In this document: in pieces, positions 35,160 to 47,509 of the stretch
Layout of the letters: each line of letters opens with the position of its first letter
How positions within the stretch are numbered: the first letter of the stretch is position 1
Assembly (NCBI GenBank): GCA_963682025.1
Contig: OY821520.1
Location: forward strand, 186,419,758-186,483,757
DNA from: Cordilura impudica
Lineage: Eukaryota; Arthropoda; Insecta; Diptera; Scathophagidae
Reading direction: 5' to 3'
Length of the DNA stretch: 64,000 nucleotides
Program-made: the position numbers and the translations under genes
The notes under the pieces: generated by a model
The model's database searches: none
The model's input: the letters and a program-made list of their open reading frames with translations, nothing else
What the model was told of the DNA's origin: nothing

Positions 35160-35550
35160 TGTCGTGGGGCAACCCCATTCCAATTATCCAATTGATCTGA
35201 AACTTGGCCCATAGTCTTGTTGTGACTATAGATTATAGTCACGCATAGTCACGCACAGTCAGGGAGTGCTTTAAAACCCATTTCGCCTCATCCGATCGAT
35301 CTGAAACTTTGTCGGTAGATTTGATGTGATTTAAGCCCCTTCCACCCATCCGATCAATCTGGAACTTTATCCATAGACTTGTTGTGGCCAAAGATTAATT
35401 TTAAGATAGTCGCATACAGTGATTTGAACCCCATTTCCCCTCATCCTATCAATCTGAAACTTGGTCCACACACTTGTTCTCACCAAATATTAACTTAAAG
35501 ATAGTCACGCAAAGTTACGCAAAGTCACGGAGAGATTCAAAACTGATATG
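35160..35550. repeat. Degenerate tandem repeat, about four units of 60-115 bp
   Basis: The pattern CCCATTTCxCCTCATCCxAT, CAATCTGAAACTT, CATAGACTTGTTGTG, AAGATAGTCACGCA recurs with starts near 35170, 35275, 35337 and 35427. Units differ in length and sequence, so the array is old. No coding frame. Confidence 0.65.
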
Positions 35551-35730
35551 CATAAGGAAAGAAAGAGTTTTAATAAAAATTTTGTTCTTATGGGTTAGAT
35601 TATTTTATTTATGTTTTAACTAAAATTACTAAAATTAATATTTTATCAAAAATATTATATATATTTTGCACTAATATTTTCTTTTTTTTTTCTCTTTATA
35701 GGAGAATCACAAGTTCAGAAATTTCATTAT

Positions 35731-38700
35731 ATGAGCCGTTTATTTTGAAAGTGGCATAAGTCACTTTTTCAAAAAAATCGAGTTAATGGCAACACTAAAT
35801 ACCATTGAACGGTATCTTTTCATTTTTAAAAAATTTGCACTCAATAAGTTGAGAACTATTGAGATTTCTTCGAGAGAAGTATTGGTAATTAACGGTATAA
35901 CAAACATGTTTATTTTGAAAGTGGCGTAAGTCGTTGTACTCAGGAAATTAATTACGGGGCTTAGTGTGAAAGAAATGTCACTTCAAGAATGTCAGAAAAG
36001 CAAAGAGTATGAGAAAGGCAGTCATTGAAAAGAGAGCATACTTTGCAAGCAATACTAATACAGATGTTGTTGATTGAAAGCAAGGCAAAAACAGTGAATC
36101 TATGAATACAAAGCAAAAGTGAATCAACTCATGGACATCTCTGGTGTGAAGTATTGTTTTGAATTATTTTCAGTATTTTTAAAAAAGTTGTGATCATTAG
36201 ACTTATTATTATAAGTGCGAAAGAATAGTGCAGTTTTGTAAATTATATTATAGTGACATATAATATAGTACACATAATTAGCATTATTTTATTAAAATTA
36301 CTTTTATATGATGTTATCAGACAGCGAATCAGGTAAAACATACTTATTTTAGTTATGGAATTAGGTGGCTTTAAATGCGTATTATTATTTTATAGAAATA
36401 TTTTCTAAAATGAGAAAAAGCGTTAACCCCAGAAAGAGACATATGAGAGTGATTTCATCAGATGAAGAATCGACTTCTACGGAGTCATCAGAAAAGGAAA
36501 ACAACATAACGGAAGGAACAGAAACTCATCGTGTACGAAAAAGGGGATGCAGAAATGAAAAAAAATATACTCAAAACTTTATTAAGGATAAAAGAAATAG
36601 TGGTATAAAATATGTAACAGCAAACTCCAAAATTATTTTTACCAAAAGAATTGCAGTTAAACCTTGTTGTTCAAAAAATTGTAAAGAAAAAATAAGTTCT
36701 TTTAATCGACAACTTATCTTTGATAAATTTTGGAAATTAGCAAACTTTACGAAGCAAAATTTGTTTTTACATAGTATAGTTAAACGAGAAACACCCAAAA
36801 AGAGAAGACCAAGAAACTACAATTCAAAGCCAAGACAATGCCAATTTAAGTATTATTTGACACATGAAAATGTAAGTGTGTTGGTTTGTAAAAAATTCTT
36901 TCTGGATACTTTCAATATCTCAGAAGGACGTCTGGCTCGTGCTCTTAAAAAGGATGTTCCTGGAGAAGATTTGCGTGGAAAATCTGAAAATTCCAGAAGA
37001 AAAACTGAAGAATCTCTCATAATTGCGGTCAAAGAGCACATTCAAAGCTTCCCTGCCTTTAGTAGCCATTACACAAGGTGTCATAATCCCCATAGAAAAT
37101 ATTTAAGTCCAGATCTAAATATTAGGAAAATGTACAATCTCTATCTTGAAAAGTGTAAAAATGATAAACAACAACATGTTAACGAGTGGATATACAGGAA
37201 ATCCTTCAAAAATGACTTTAATTTGCACTTTCATCAACCTAGAAAAGACACATATCAAAAATGCGATTTTTTAAAAATACAGATTCAAGCTTGTGAGGAT
37301 GAAGGTGAAAAAAGGCAATTAAACCTTCAACACGATTTACATTTGAGATCGGCAGAAATGGCCAGAAAGTGTCTACAAGAAGATCAGAAAAAAGCAGCTG
37401 AAAATCCAGATGAATATTTTGGATTTTCATTTGACTTTCAAAAAGCATTGCCTTTTCCCAAACTTACGACTTCCATATCGTATTACAAAAGGAATATGTA
37501 CGTTTTAAATTTGGGATTCCATAATTTTCATAACAATAATATTGACATGTATCTTTGGGATGAAACCATAGCATCAAGAGGTTCTCAGGAAGTTGCTTCG
37601 TGTTGTATAAAACATCTAAAGAATGTCACAACTCAAAAGCATGTTATTGCATATAGTGACTCATGTACAGGACAAAATCGTAACATAAAACTGGCCTTAA
37701 CTTGGATGAAAATTGTTCAGTCTTCAGAAAACGATATTGAAATTCTGGATCACAAATTTTTAATTTCGGGCCATTCATACTTACCAAATGATCGTGACTT
37801 TGGTGTAATAGAAACGGCCTTGAAAAAAACAAATGTTTTATACATTCCAAATGATTACTATAGCGTGATAGCCGCCTGCCGAAAAAAATCCTTCACAGTA
37901 CACAACATGGCGGAAAAAGATTTCATTTCAACACAATCATTGGAAAAATCTGTTTCAAAAAGAAAAAGTAAATACAGACCAAAACAAAGTGAATTGGCTA
38001 AAAATTCAATGGATACGATTTTACCATGATATTCCCTATAAAATGTTTTATAAACTAACTTTAAATGAAAAAGATGAATTTTTAACTTTGGATTTGTCAC
38101 CAAAAAGAGGAAGACCTAGGCGTTATTCACAAATAGAGATGGATCCGTTCTTCAGCAAAATATAAAGACATGATGGACTTGCTTAATTATATACCCCCAA
38201 TATACCACAGTTATTTTAAAAATTTGAAACAAAACACGATTTCCGAGGACTTAGTCACTCCTATTGATGACGAAAATTAAATTGAACTGATGTATTTTCA
38301 TATAAATTACTTATACTTACATTATGTTTCAAAATGAACTAATTATTTTTGATTTTTATGAATATTAAAATAATAAATACTTAAATCAAACCCTTATATT
38401 AAATATGTTGATGGTATGAATTATTATTATATATGTAATTTATTCAACAATTTTAGTAAATCACTGCCCTTTCAAAACATCACTTCAGTAAAATACGTCG
38501 GACAAAATTAATATAAGTCAGTCATTTATCTAAACTATTTATTTTGAAAGTGGCTTAAGTCACTTTACCGTGTTGAAAAGTGGTGATTTTTTAATGTTTA
38601 TACGAAATTATTTATACTGAGAAAAATGTCAGTATCATTAGATAACAAATACAAGTAAATCTTCTCGAAAGTTAGCATCCATATTTTTAAACGTGTTAAA

Positions 38701-38769
38701 ACGCAAACCCTTAAATATCTCGACTTAAAAAAAAAGTGACTTATGCCACTTTCAAAATAAACGGCTCAT
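35731..38769 (+). mobile_element. 3.0-kb DNA transposon with 39-bp perfect TIRs
   Basis: The ends ATGAGCCGTTTATTTTGAAA (35731) and its inverted complement (to 38769) match without mismatch over 39 bases, to CACTTTTT; pairing may extend three more bases outward, with TA or TATA as the target. The TIR core TTTATTTTGAAAGTGG also occurs directly at 35910 and 38539, giving subterminal repeats. One transposase-like gene lies between. Perfect TIRs indicate recent mobility. Confidence 0.9.
36308..38280 (+). pseudogene. Putative DDE transposase of the 35.7-kb transposon (superfamily unsure)
   Basis: A spliced start is likely: exon 36308-36332 (MMLSDSES), a 63-bp intron 36333-36395 with GT..AG, then a frame open to 38029 (about 552 residues). 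The N-terminus is acidic and basic. Then come a Cys cluster (CCSKNCKEK), a probable DNA-binding part (VCKKFFLDTFNISEGRL), TYQKCDFLKIQ, and three acidic positions in conserved-looking blocks: Asp in FGFSFDFQKALPFP (about residue 355), Asp in AYSDSCTGQNRN (about 430) and Glu in NDRDFGVIET (about 481). Spacings of 75 and 51 suit a DDE/RNase-H fold. Insect genomes hold many uncharacterised proteins with the SDxCxGQNxN and GHSxLPxDxDF pattern. The C-terminus continues in other frames (IQWIRFYHDIPYKMFY, RRYSQIEMD, then DMMDLLNYIPPIYHSYF to 38280), so two indels near 37980 and 38140 disable it. Sola-like is one possibility; I am not sure. Confidence 0.7.
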
Positions 38770-39973
38770 ATATTATTGGTTATAGTATAGGAAAATCCAA
38801 AAAGTAAAAATACTTTCTATTACGACATCGAAAATTAGACCCCAGATCTTGCCTTATTAACAATCATACCAACATAAGCAATGAAGTCAAGTTTCTATAC
38901 CCAGATCTATACATGTTAGAACGGTGTTCAATACTGTTCCATTAATACAATACTAGTCGATATTATCCTCCTTCTGTAAAATACCATTTCTTAAGATTTA
39001 GTAACATCAAGTTCACATTAAACCATTCAACTAATAAATCAAGCTCACGTTGAAGAGTAATATGATCATTTGTATCATTTCATTGATATTGTGAAATAAC
39101 TTAATACGAGTATCATCAGCATACACATGGATGTTGCAAATCGAAATTACAGTCGGAAGATACATACATACATACATTGAATTTGATACGATACAATCCA
39201 CAAAATAATAGATTCAGGTATGCCAATGAGTCTTAGTTTGAAAAGTAAAATATTATGATGCATTATAACAAAAGCTTTACTAGAACTAGTGTATATCACA
39301 TCGGTCTGTTTCCCATAGAAAAACCTTTGAAAATTTGAGTCGAAATTTCTAGAAGATTAGTAACTGTTGACCTTGATTTCAAAAAGCCATGTTGAAATGT
39401 CGACTTAAGTTGATATGAGAGATAATCAGCAACAAGTTACTCCATTAACTTTGGAATAACACTAAGCTTTGCTATTCCCATATAGTTGGCGAACATTCGC
39501 CCTTCCACTTGACTTATACAAAATTATAATTAATGAATCTTTCCAAGAAGTAGGAAAATAATTTGAAAAAACTGTTGAATATACATGTTATGGTCACACT
39601 TAGAATTTGACCGCAATTTTTTAAAATACAAGCAGGAATACCACCAGGACCATGCTTGTATAAATTTCAACTGAATCAGAGACTTAAAATATTAAGGCGC
39701 AATGGATGAAAGTATGCCGAGGCACTCAGAATTCAACTTCTGGTTGCATTGGCAGTTTCCGTATCAAAGAGCGGAATATTTGATACCGATGTAACTTTGA
39801 TATAGAATTGCTATACGCCGACTGGAAAAAATCACTAAACATATTCGCAATATCAAGATAATCAGAGGATGAATTATCATTGCAAAACATTGTAGGCGGA
39901 AACGGCGAAGATTTGCGTTTTACATGTACAAAGTCAAAGAAGGACTTTGGGAATTTTTTTTTGTGCGTAATTA

Positions 39974-40599
39974 GGGTAAATCCAAAAATGTGACTGATGC
40001 TACACAGAAGAGACATAACAGAAATGACTTTAATATTATATGAAATCCTCTTTAAACTAATAACACGAATACTTAAATTATCTTTTCGCAGTCAAGTAGA
40101 GATTTCAAACTTTATGAAATATTTTATTTCAATTAAAAAAATTTAAAATTTAAAGTGTAGGAAGTTTTTAATTTCCTGTGACTGATGTTACAAATATTTT
40201 GTGACTGATGTTACACTGACATTAATTGGTTCATATTTTAATTTGTTTCTCCTTCAAAGTTAAACTAATATTTTTTTTTACAAATTTACACATATCTACT
40301 TAAATGATAAAAAATGAATAATAGTAAATGCATATAGTTATACAATTGATGTTTTTAGTGTAATTCAGAAAATGAAAAGTGTCCTCATGCATTTACTACA
40401 TATGGTGCACTAAGTTTTCTTATTAATTTGTCTTGTGAATAATAAATTTCATCCACATTGTCAGGCCATTTTCAATGTTTTCCTGCTGGAATCATAATAC
40501 TGACTAAGTATTCAGAGTTATCAATGTCTCGAAAAAAAATTTTTTTGTGCAATGACAAAAAAAAAAATATTAAGTGTCTCTGGTTTCATGGAATTGCCC
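39974..40599. mobile_element. 626-bp TIR element, GGGCAATTCC family, copy 2
   Basis: The left end GGGTAAATCCAAAAATGTGAC and the right end CATGGAATTGCCC are diverged inverted copies of the ends of the element at 10555. Flanks are ATTA and ATAA. Inside, TGTGACTGATGTTACA occurs at about 39989, 40179 and 40200, in the place of TGTGACGGAATGACA in copy 1. It interrupts a LINE frame precisely. Confidence 0.6.
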
Positions 40600-40773
40600 A
40601 TAACAATTATTTTTAAGTAAATTATAGTCAGTGGTAGCGGTAGATTCCTTAGCCTAATCTAAAGTTGAACAGGATTTTGCTTATCTTTAAAAAAGATAAC
40701 GAAAATTCTTTTGAATTCAACGGAGGACCGGTAGATTCAAAGTTCTAATGGGAAAGAGAAATGAAATTAGAAA

Positions 40774-41115
40774 ACTAGTAAGAAATTATAGTCGGTCTAG
40801 ACCGACTATACGATAACCTAAATCATGGTTTAGACACTCTATCTATTCGTTTCAACTAATTCGATATAGAAAATAAGCATAAACCAAATTTGAGTGGCAT
40901 TATTATTAATTTTTTGGCTGCAGATATGAAAAAGTTCATCTCGGATGCTATATTTGTATGGGAACTAGATCAAAAATGGACCAGTCCTGACCATATTAGG
41001 TAAAGTCACTTATCAATCGGTACAATAAAAGATAGCTCTAGGTCAAATATTTTTGGTAGTTACAAACAGCAGCACAAAGTCATTATACCCAAACCACATT
41101 GTGGTATAGGGTATA
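40774..41115 (-). mobile_element. Helentron-like element, internally deleted
   Basis: Both ends are present (ACTAGTAAG with palindrome at 40789-40812; right end TGGTATAGGGTATA). The middle, including the (GTCC)n tract, is missing, leaving 342 bp of about 800. Confidence 0.8.
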
Positions 41116-41879
41116 AACAATCGTTCAAAATATCATAAAATTGTACCAAAACAAAGTCCATGATGCATCATATCATAACTAGTACATTTAAAGCAGAATG
41201 ATTTACTCATCACAGTATTCAGACTCTTCTAAGCCAACATTTAGAATTATGCCAAGAGAAGGCTCATATCGTTCTTCAGCTACGGATATTGGGTCAATGC
41301 AATTCACTACAAAACTTTCAACATTATCCACAAAAACTAAATCCAACATTTTGTTGTTCGAGCTTAAAACACAATTTACCTGAATTTATCCCAGATCAAA
41401 TTAATTCTCTAGAAGTGTATCGTAAAAAGGGAAAAATCGTAGATGGAATAAACGATGAGGAATCAGACGAATAATGTCATAATGTGTTAGATAAATTGAA
41501 ATCACCAAGTATTAAAAGTGAGTCACCATGTTTCAGACAATTACATACGGAGGAAATCGCATTAATATGAGCATCATATATTGTATATATAACAGTATAT
41601 ATTTTGGGTCCCTCCAAGTATGCTATCTTTCGTTTCTTTATAGTGGCTATGAGCTCTCTATAGCGGTGTATTTATATCAGTAATTTGATGTTCAATATAA
41701 AGTGGGTGTATGGTATTTTGGCAATAATCAATAAAACCACATTTGCTTTTATAATCCCTACCTGCTGCATCAGTATGAGATCAATTTGTTTTCTTACAAT
41801 ATTCACTTTAATATCATGCGGGACTGCCAGGTATAGAGTCTTCTTGGGTGATATATATATTGTAAAATATTAATATTAA

Positions 41880-42135
41880 TTGGCTTGGCTTCTAACTTTA
41901 TGAGCATGATACGAGTACTATTGGATTTTTGGATAAAATCAATTTCTGTGATTCTTGTTAAGATTGCCTGAATACTACATTATCGCATTATGAGAAACAA
42001 GTTCGCGGCTGTTTGGCCAGCATGTGTCACTTATACCAAGTATATCAATTTTAAGATTGTCCATTCCGGATATGGTATTATCTAGTCTTCCAGCTTCATA
42101 AAGGCTTCGTACATTCCATTTTAAGCTTTTTTGTT
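41880..42135 (-). pseudogene. RTE-like endonuclease fragment
   Basis: The minus strand reads KWNVRSLYEAGRLDNTISGM, DNLKIDILGISDTCWPNS, corresponding to the N-terminal endonuclease of RTE-type LINEs (compare TWNVRTLL and GLCETRWPES at 20.1 kb). It stops where the Jockey-type endonuclease starts, so two elements abut. Confidence 0.55.
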
Positions 42136-42204
42136 TTGTTTTACCTCTGCGGATTCATAATATTTGTTCTTTATGTGGTTCTTGTAACTGTTGTTGTAGT
42201 TACT

Positions 42205-43965
42205 TCTCAAAAAGTACCTTTTCTTAAAATAGGAAATTTTCTTAATAAGTAAAATTTCCAAAAAAAAAAACTTTTCTTAAAAAAATATATTTTCTCAAAG
42301 AAGTAAATTTTTTTAAAAAGTAAAATTTCTTACAATGGTACCTTTTCTTAAAAAAAGTAGCTGTAGCTGTAGCTAAAAAGTACCTTTTCTTATAAAAGTA
42401 CCTTTTCTAAAAATGGGCCTTTTCTAAAAAAGAAATTTTGCTAAAAAACATCTGTTCTAAAAAATACTTTTTTTTTACAAAACTACATCTTTTTAAAAAG
42501 TAAATTTTCTTAAAAAAGTACATTCTCTGAAAAAAGGACATTTTGTTATAAAAGCATATTTTTTTAAGAAAGTACCTATTGTTAAAAAGTAAATCTTGTA
42601 AATCTTGTTAAAAAACTAACTTTTGTTAAAGAAAGTACCTTTTTTAAAAAAGAACCTATTCTCAAAATGGTACCTTTTCTTAAAAAAGTAGCTCTTAAAA
42701 AGTACCTTTTCTAAAAAGTACCTTTTCTAAAAAAGTAAAACAGTACCTTTAATAAAAAACACTTTTCTATGAAATTACCTTTTCTTAAAAAGTACATTTT
42801 CTTCAAAAAGTGTCTTTGCTTAAAAAAAATAGTATTTTTTATACAATAAATTTTCTCAAAAATCCTCTCTCTGAAGAAAATACGTTTTCTTAAATAAATA
42901 ACTATATCTATAAAAAATAGTATTTTTTGTTAATAAAGTTCCTCTCCTTGAAGAAGTACATATCCCTCAAAAAGTAAATTTTCTTGAAAAATCCTTTTTT
43001 GTAAAAGTATATTTTCCTTAAAGAGTTCCTTGTCCTGAGAGTGTGCCTGTTCTTAAAAAAAAACAAATTTTCTTAAAAAAAGTAAATTTTAGTGTTATGT
43101 ATTGTTGATCGGAGTTGGAATAATTAGTTATTTATTGTTCGGTTTGAGATCGTGTATACATTTTCTAATGAAATAATAGATAATAATTTTTGTAATGTAT
43201 GAGATATATTGGAAAAAACTGAAGACAGCGCTAGATGGAGTAGCTACTTTCGAAGAAGCGACTTGTTCATCTTCAGCATCCTTCTGCCCATTACTTCAAC
43301 TCATGCTTAATCAACTATTTAACTCAACATTTGAAAGAAAAGCACATGAGGAATGCTTTTTCAATTTTTAACTTTACATTAACATAGTCAGATCAATTAC
43401 AAGTCTTGTAATGTGAACAGTTCTTTGTTTTTGCCATTGTCCTCTAGATGGAACTGTAATAGCACAACTGCAGGTTAATCGAAAGTTGCTACTCCATCTA
43501 GCGCTGCCTTCAATTTTTTCCAATATGTCTCTTACATTACAAAAATTATTATGTTTTCTTTCATTAGAAAATGTATACATTATCTCAAACCGAACAACAA
43601 ATAACTAATTAAAAAAAAATTTCTTAAAAATAATTTCCTTTTCTTTAAATGTACCTTTCCTACCTTTTCTTAAAAAAGTACATTTCACTAAAATACATTA
43701 AAATAAAAGTACTTTCAACTAAAGTACTCTTTCTTAAAGAAGTAGTTTTGTTAATAAAATAGATTTAAAAAAAATAGTTTTTCTTAAAAAATATCTTCTC
43801 TTTAAAAGAAAATTTTCTTGAAAACTGCATTTTCTGAAATAGCAACTTTTCTAAAAAATTATCTTTCCTTAAAAAAGTACATTTTCTAAAAAGGTACATT
43901 TTCTTTAAAAGTATCTTTTCTAAACAGGTAGCTTCTCTTAAAAATATAAAAAATTGTGAAGGTAA
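42205..43965 (+). repeat. Left array of short repeats (AAGTACCTTTTCTTAAAA), inverted relative to the right array
   Basis: Dozens of diverged copies of a 17-20 bp unit near AAAAAGTACCTTTTCTTA run from 42205 to 43085 and again from 43612 to 43965, interrupted by the foldback element at 43121-43611. The array at 45857-46800 has the same unit in reverse complement. No coding sequence. Confidence 0.75.
43121..43611. mobile_element. 491-bp foldback element with arms of about 133 bp
   Basis: Left arm 43121-43254 (TAATTAGTTATTTATTGTTC ...) and right arm 43479-43611 are inverted complements with about 85-90% identity, sharing CGGTTTGAGAT, GTATACATTTTCTAATGAAA and AGCGCTAGATGGAGTAGC. A loop of about 225 bp separates them. 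It sits inside the short-repeat array and is therefore younger than it. Confidence 0.8.
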
Positions 43966-45856
43966 GAATTTTTTGTTCGCCTTCCCATGTGTTTTAATTA
44001 AATTTGATTTGAAAACTTTTTGGAGTGATAACAACCAATTGAGGGCAAAGAGTAAAAAATAATTGACAACAAATTAATGTTTTTTAAATATAATTTTATG
44101 GTAAGAGAGAAATAATTTTTTGATAAAATAATATAGGTTTAGATGAATACAAAATAGTTGCTAAATTTGAAAAATATGAGGGCAAATACAAATGTTCATT
44201 TCAGTGGGGTCGGATGAAATAAGTATAACAGAAATTTTTATTTTTAGTCACAGAGTACAACTAGTGTTTGGAAATTGCAAGTCTTTGTTAATTTCAGGGA
44301 ATCGGAAATTTTTTTGTAAGCCTGGGAATATTCTTTTATTTTTATATTTAATTAAAAATGTTCAAACATTTTTTTCTCATTTGAAAAAAATGGCAAAAAA
44401 TAAGAAATTAGAAAAAAAATCAACTGACGAAATTTGTTGGCACTTTCTTTATTAATTTCAATAAAAAAATTCCCAAAACTCTTCTTTTTGTGGATTTATA
44501 ATATACTTGCTTATTTTTAGTTTTTATATTTGCTAAAAAAAAACCAAAATTAAGATAATAAATTTTAGTTTTGATCCGAAAAATTAATATTAAAATTTTA
44601 AAATGCAAAGAATTTTCTAAAAAACAAACTAGTGCTAAAAGTTTCACTCAAAACTATTTTGTTTATTTTCGTTACAAAACATGTGATAACAATAAGGAAT
44701 GATATGGCAAAAAATCCATACCACTCCATAAAAATTCAAAATGCATACAGATTGACTACGCAAGCTAGTGATATCAACAAGCGGACATTCAGACGCACAT
44801 TGATAGATCTTCTTCGGTTTTTATAAAGTTTAGGTATATATTTCCATGTCACTAAATTGTTTAGATTTAACTTAATTCTTAGTTTTTCCATCGAAAAAAG
44901 TCAATGTAATATCTTAAACAAATCAAACGAAATAAAAAGCAATAGCGAGAGAAATAACGGCTTAAGATAAAGCTAATTTTCTTTTAAATTTTTGTTATAC
45001 ATAAATCTATCCGCTTTCTCTCACGTACTAAACAAACAAAGAAAACAAAAGTTATTTAAATTAAAACCTTTTTCAAATTTTGTTCTCAACAATATGAACA
45101 TAATTTGAGAAGTACTAAGAGCGCAATCCCGTTAAAACCATTTCAGTTGGTTACGTTTAAGCACCAGCTGCTGGTCAATTTGTTTATATGGTTTTTGTTG
45201 TTTTGTTTTGATACACATTTTCTTATGTTAATGACCCTTACACTCGTACTAGATATAAATTCTTCATGATTATTTTTTAGTTTTATATAAAATAAAATGA
45301 AAACGATTTGAAATTAAATTATAATTATGCCGTAGATAATTTTTGGTCTAATTAGTTTTCTTATAGGTGTTAAATGTAGATACTTGTTATTGTGTGCTAT
45401 AAACAACATTTTGTTTTCGTTTTTTTTTTTATATTAAATTTTCAATAATCCTTTCACTTTGATGAATTTAAGTTCATGTTATTTCCTGTTTATTTAGTTT
45501 TAGTTTTTTTTTTTTTTTAATTTTACATAATTTATTTATGATATAACCCAAACTGATATATAGTATTTAAAAAGGAATTTGGGTTATTTCGAATTGCTAA
45601 ACAAAACATTAAAGATCAAATTTGGTCGGTTTGTTAAATTTGGCTACGCATGATTAACTCAGCAAAAATGATTTACATAAATAGTTGTATTAGTCGAATA
45701 TTAAAAACTAATTACGTTACGATGAAACTAGATTACATTAAAAAAATTTAATTGGAGCAAGATTTGAAAGATTGCGTTTTCTTCTTCCATCATAGGTAAC
45801 AGGTTAAATACAAAAATGAATATACTTATGTAAACAAGTCAACACAAAGTATGTTA
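43966..45856. other. Unique AT-rich core between the inverted arrays
   Basis: Small open frames (for example 44192-44455 and 44632-44826) lack recognisable motifs. It could be captured host DNA or the remnant of a Foldback-element coding core. Confidence 0.4.
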
Positions 45857-46800
45857 TTAAGAAAAGGTATTTTTTTGTTATAAGAAAATCTACTTCTTTA
45901 AGAAAATATATTTTAAGAAAATATACTTTTTTTACGAAAATGTTTTTTTTAAGAAAAGGTACGTTTTTAGAAAAAGTACTTTTTTAAGAAAATTTACTTT
46001 TTTCATAGAAGGATACTTTTTAAGAAAATTCACTTTTTTAAAAAAGGTACTCTTTTAAGAAAAGTTACATTTTAAAGAAAATTAACCTTTTTTTGAAAGA
46101 AAATGTAGTTTTTAAGAAGTTATTTTTAAAGAAATGTACTTTTTTAAGAAAATGAACTTTTTTAAGAAAAGATGCTTTATCTAACCACCACTTTAAAAAA
46201 GGTACTTTTTAACAATAGGTACTTTTTAAAGAAAATGTACTTTTTTCAAATAAATAGAATATGTATATATATAATAGAAAATGTATTTTATTTAAGAATA
46301 TATACTTTTTTTAAATAGTTACTTTTTTGAAAAAAGGCACTTTTTAAAGCAAAGGTACTATTTTAAGAAAAGGTACTTTTATAAGAAAAGATACTTTCTT
46401 AAGAAGAGATACTTTCTTAAGAAAAGATATTTTATTAAGAAAATTTACTTTTTGAACAAAAGGCACTTTCTGAAGAAAATGTACTTTTTTAGGAAAAGGT
46501 ACTTATTAAAAAGTAGCTTCTGTTAAAAAAGTACATTTTCTTTTCTAAAAATACGAAATTTTCTTTAAAAGTAGTTTTTTACTAAATTACCTTTTACCAA
46601 AAAAGTATTTTTCAAAAAAAGTGCCTTTTCTTACTTTTTTTAAGAAAATATTCTTTTTTAAGAATACATACTATTTTAAGAAAATATACTTTCTGAAGAA
46701 AATTCACTTTTTTTAAGAAAAGGTATTTTCTGAAGAAAATTCACTTTTTTAAGAAAAGTACTTATTAAGACTAGATACTTTCTGCATAAAATGTACGTTT
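45857..46800 (-). repeat. Right array of short repeats (AAGAAAAGGTACTTTTTTAA)
   Basis: Diverged 17-20 bp units in the inverse orientation of the array at 42205-43965. Together with the core this makes a structure of about 4.6 kb with tandem-repeat inverted arms. Confidence 0.75.
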
Positions 46801-46804
46801 TTAG

Positions 46805-47505
46805 ATTCTCTAGTATCATCTGCGCTAAAATTCATATTTCTAGATTATTTTTATTAAGAAGGAATAAGTGGCGCCGCTTTCCTCGTTAACGTTGGAATTA
46901 CCAAAAAAAAAAAATCCCTTTTGGCTGATGTTTTTGTTTAACTAAATTTTTAAGATATTCCCTATTTACCTGTTCTTACAAGATGTACCATTTTTCCCAT
47001 TTGGCCGTTTTAACCTCATTATACTGTCGGGTGATAAGCAATTCCAAGTCAAGCAGAAAGTAATATGCCAATATAGTAAAACCTGCAAACCGTATGGTAT
47101 TTCCAGGTCAAACATCTTGTTATGACTTCTTTTTTATCTTAATGTTAGTTTGCTTAGATTTTTAGCTATAACTCGAGAACTATTGATAATTTCAGCCTGA
47201 TTGAATTTCTCAATATTTAATTGTTTTTAAGCTATCATCCTTATTTTTAAGGAGTTTTCCAACTTTTACAATTTCCAAGGATAATGCATAACTTGTTTAT
47301 GTTGTATACGATGATGACTTTGTCCAACTGGGATAAAATAAAATGTGTGTTTTCCTCAGCTATTTTTTTTCTTGTGCTCATTTTAATGCTTTTAGAAAAC
47401 AACCAATATTTTAAATTTGAACTAAAACAAATTACCGAAAAAAATTGCAATAAAATTTTGTTTTATTTTTCACTCGATATTTAAAATAGAAATCTGCGTG
47501 CGTTG
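46805..47505. other. AT-rich non-coding stretch
   Basis: No supported gene. Overlapping open frames of 66-67 codons on both strands at 47247-47484 carry no motif. Confidence 0.4.
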
Positions 47506-47509
47506 ATCG

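Larger units (their letters stand above)
38880..41700 (-). pseudogene. Jockey/I-group LINE relic, cut by a MITE and a Helentron
   Basis: On the minus strand the endonuclease is seen near 41560-41470 (AHINAISSVCNCLKHGDSLL, ILGDFNLSNTL). Reading is interrupted by the Helentron at 40774-41115 and the TIR element at 39974-40599. It resumes at 39973 with LITHKKKFPKSFFDFVHVKR and DYLDIANMFSDFFQSAYSN, the usual linker of Jockey-group ORF2. The palm is unreadable except FQHGFLKSRSTVTNLLE near 39400, but the C-terminal ELDLLVEWFNVNLMLLNLKK is seen at about 39050-38995. Many stops. Confidence 0.6.

Noticed and set aside
42205..46800. The short-repeat arrays as ordinary simple sequence
   Set aside because: The units are 17-20 bp with a recognisable core and are in opposite orientation on the two sides, which plain low-complexity sequence would not show.
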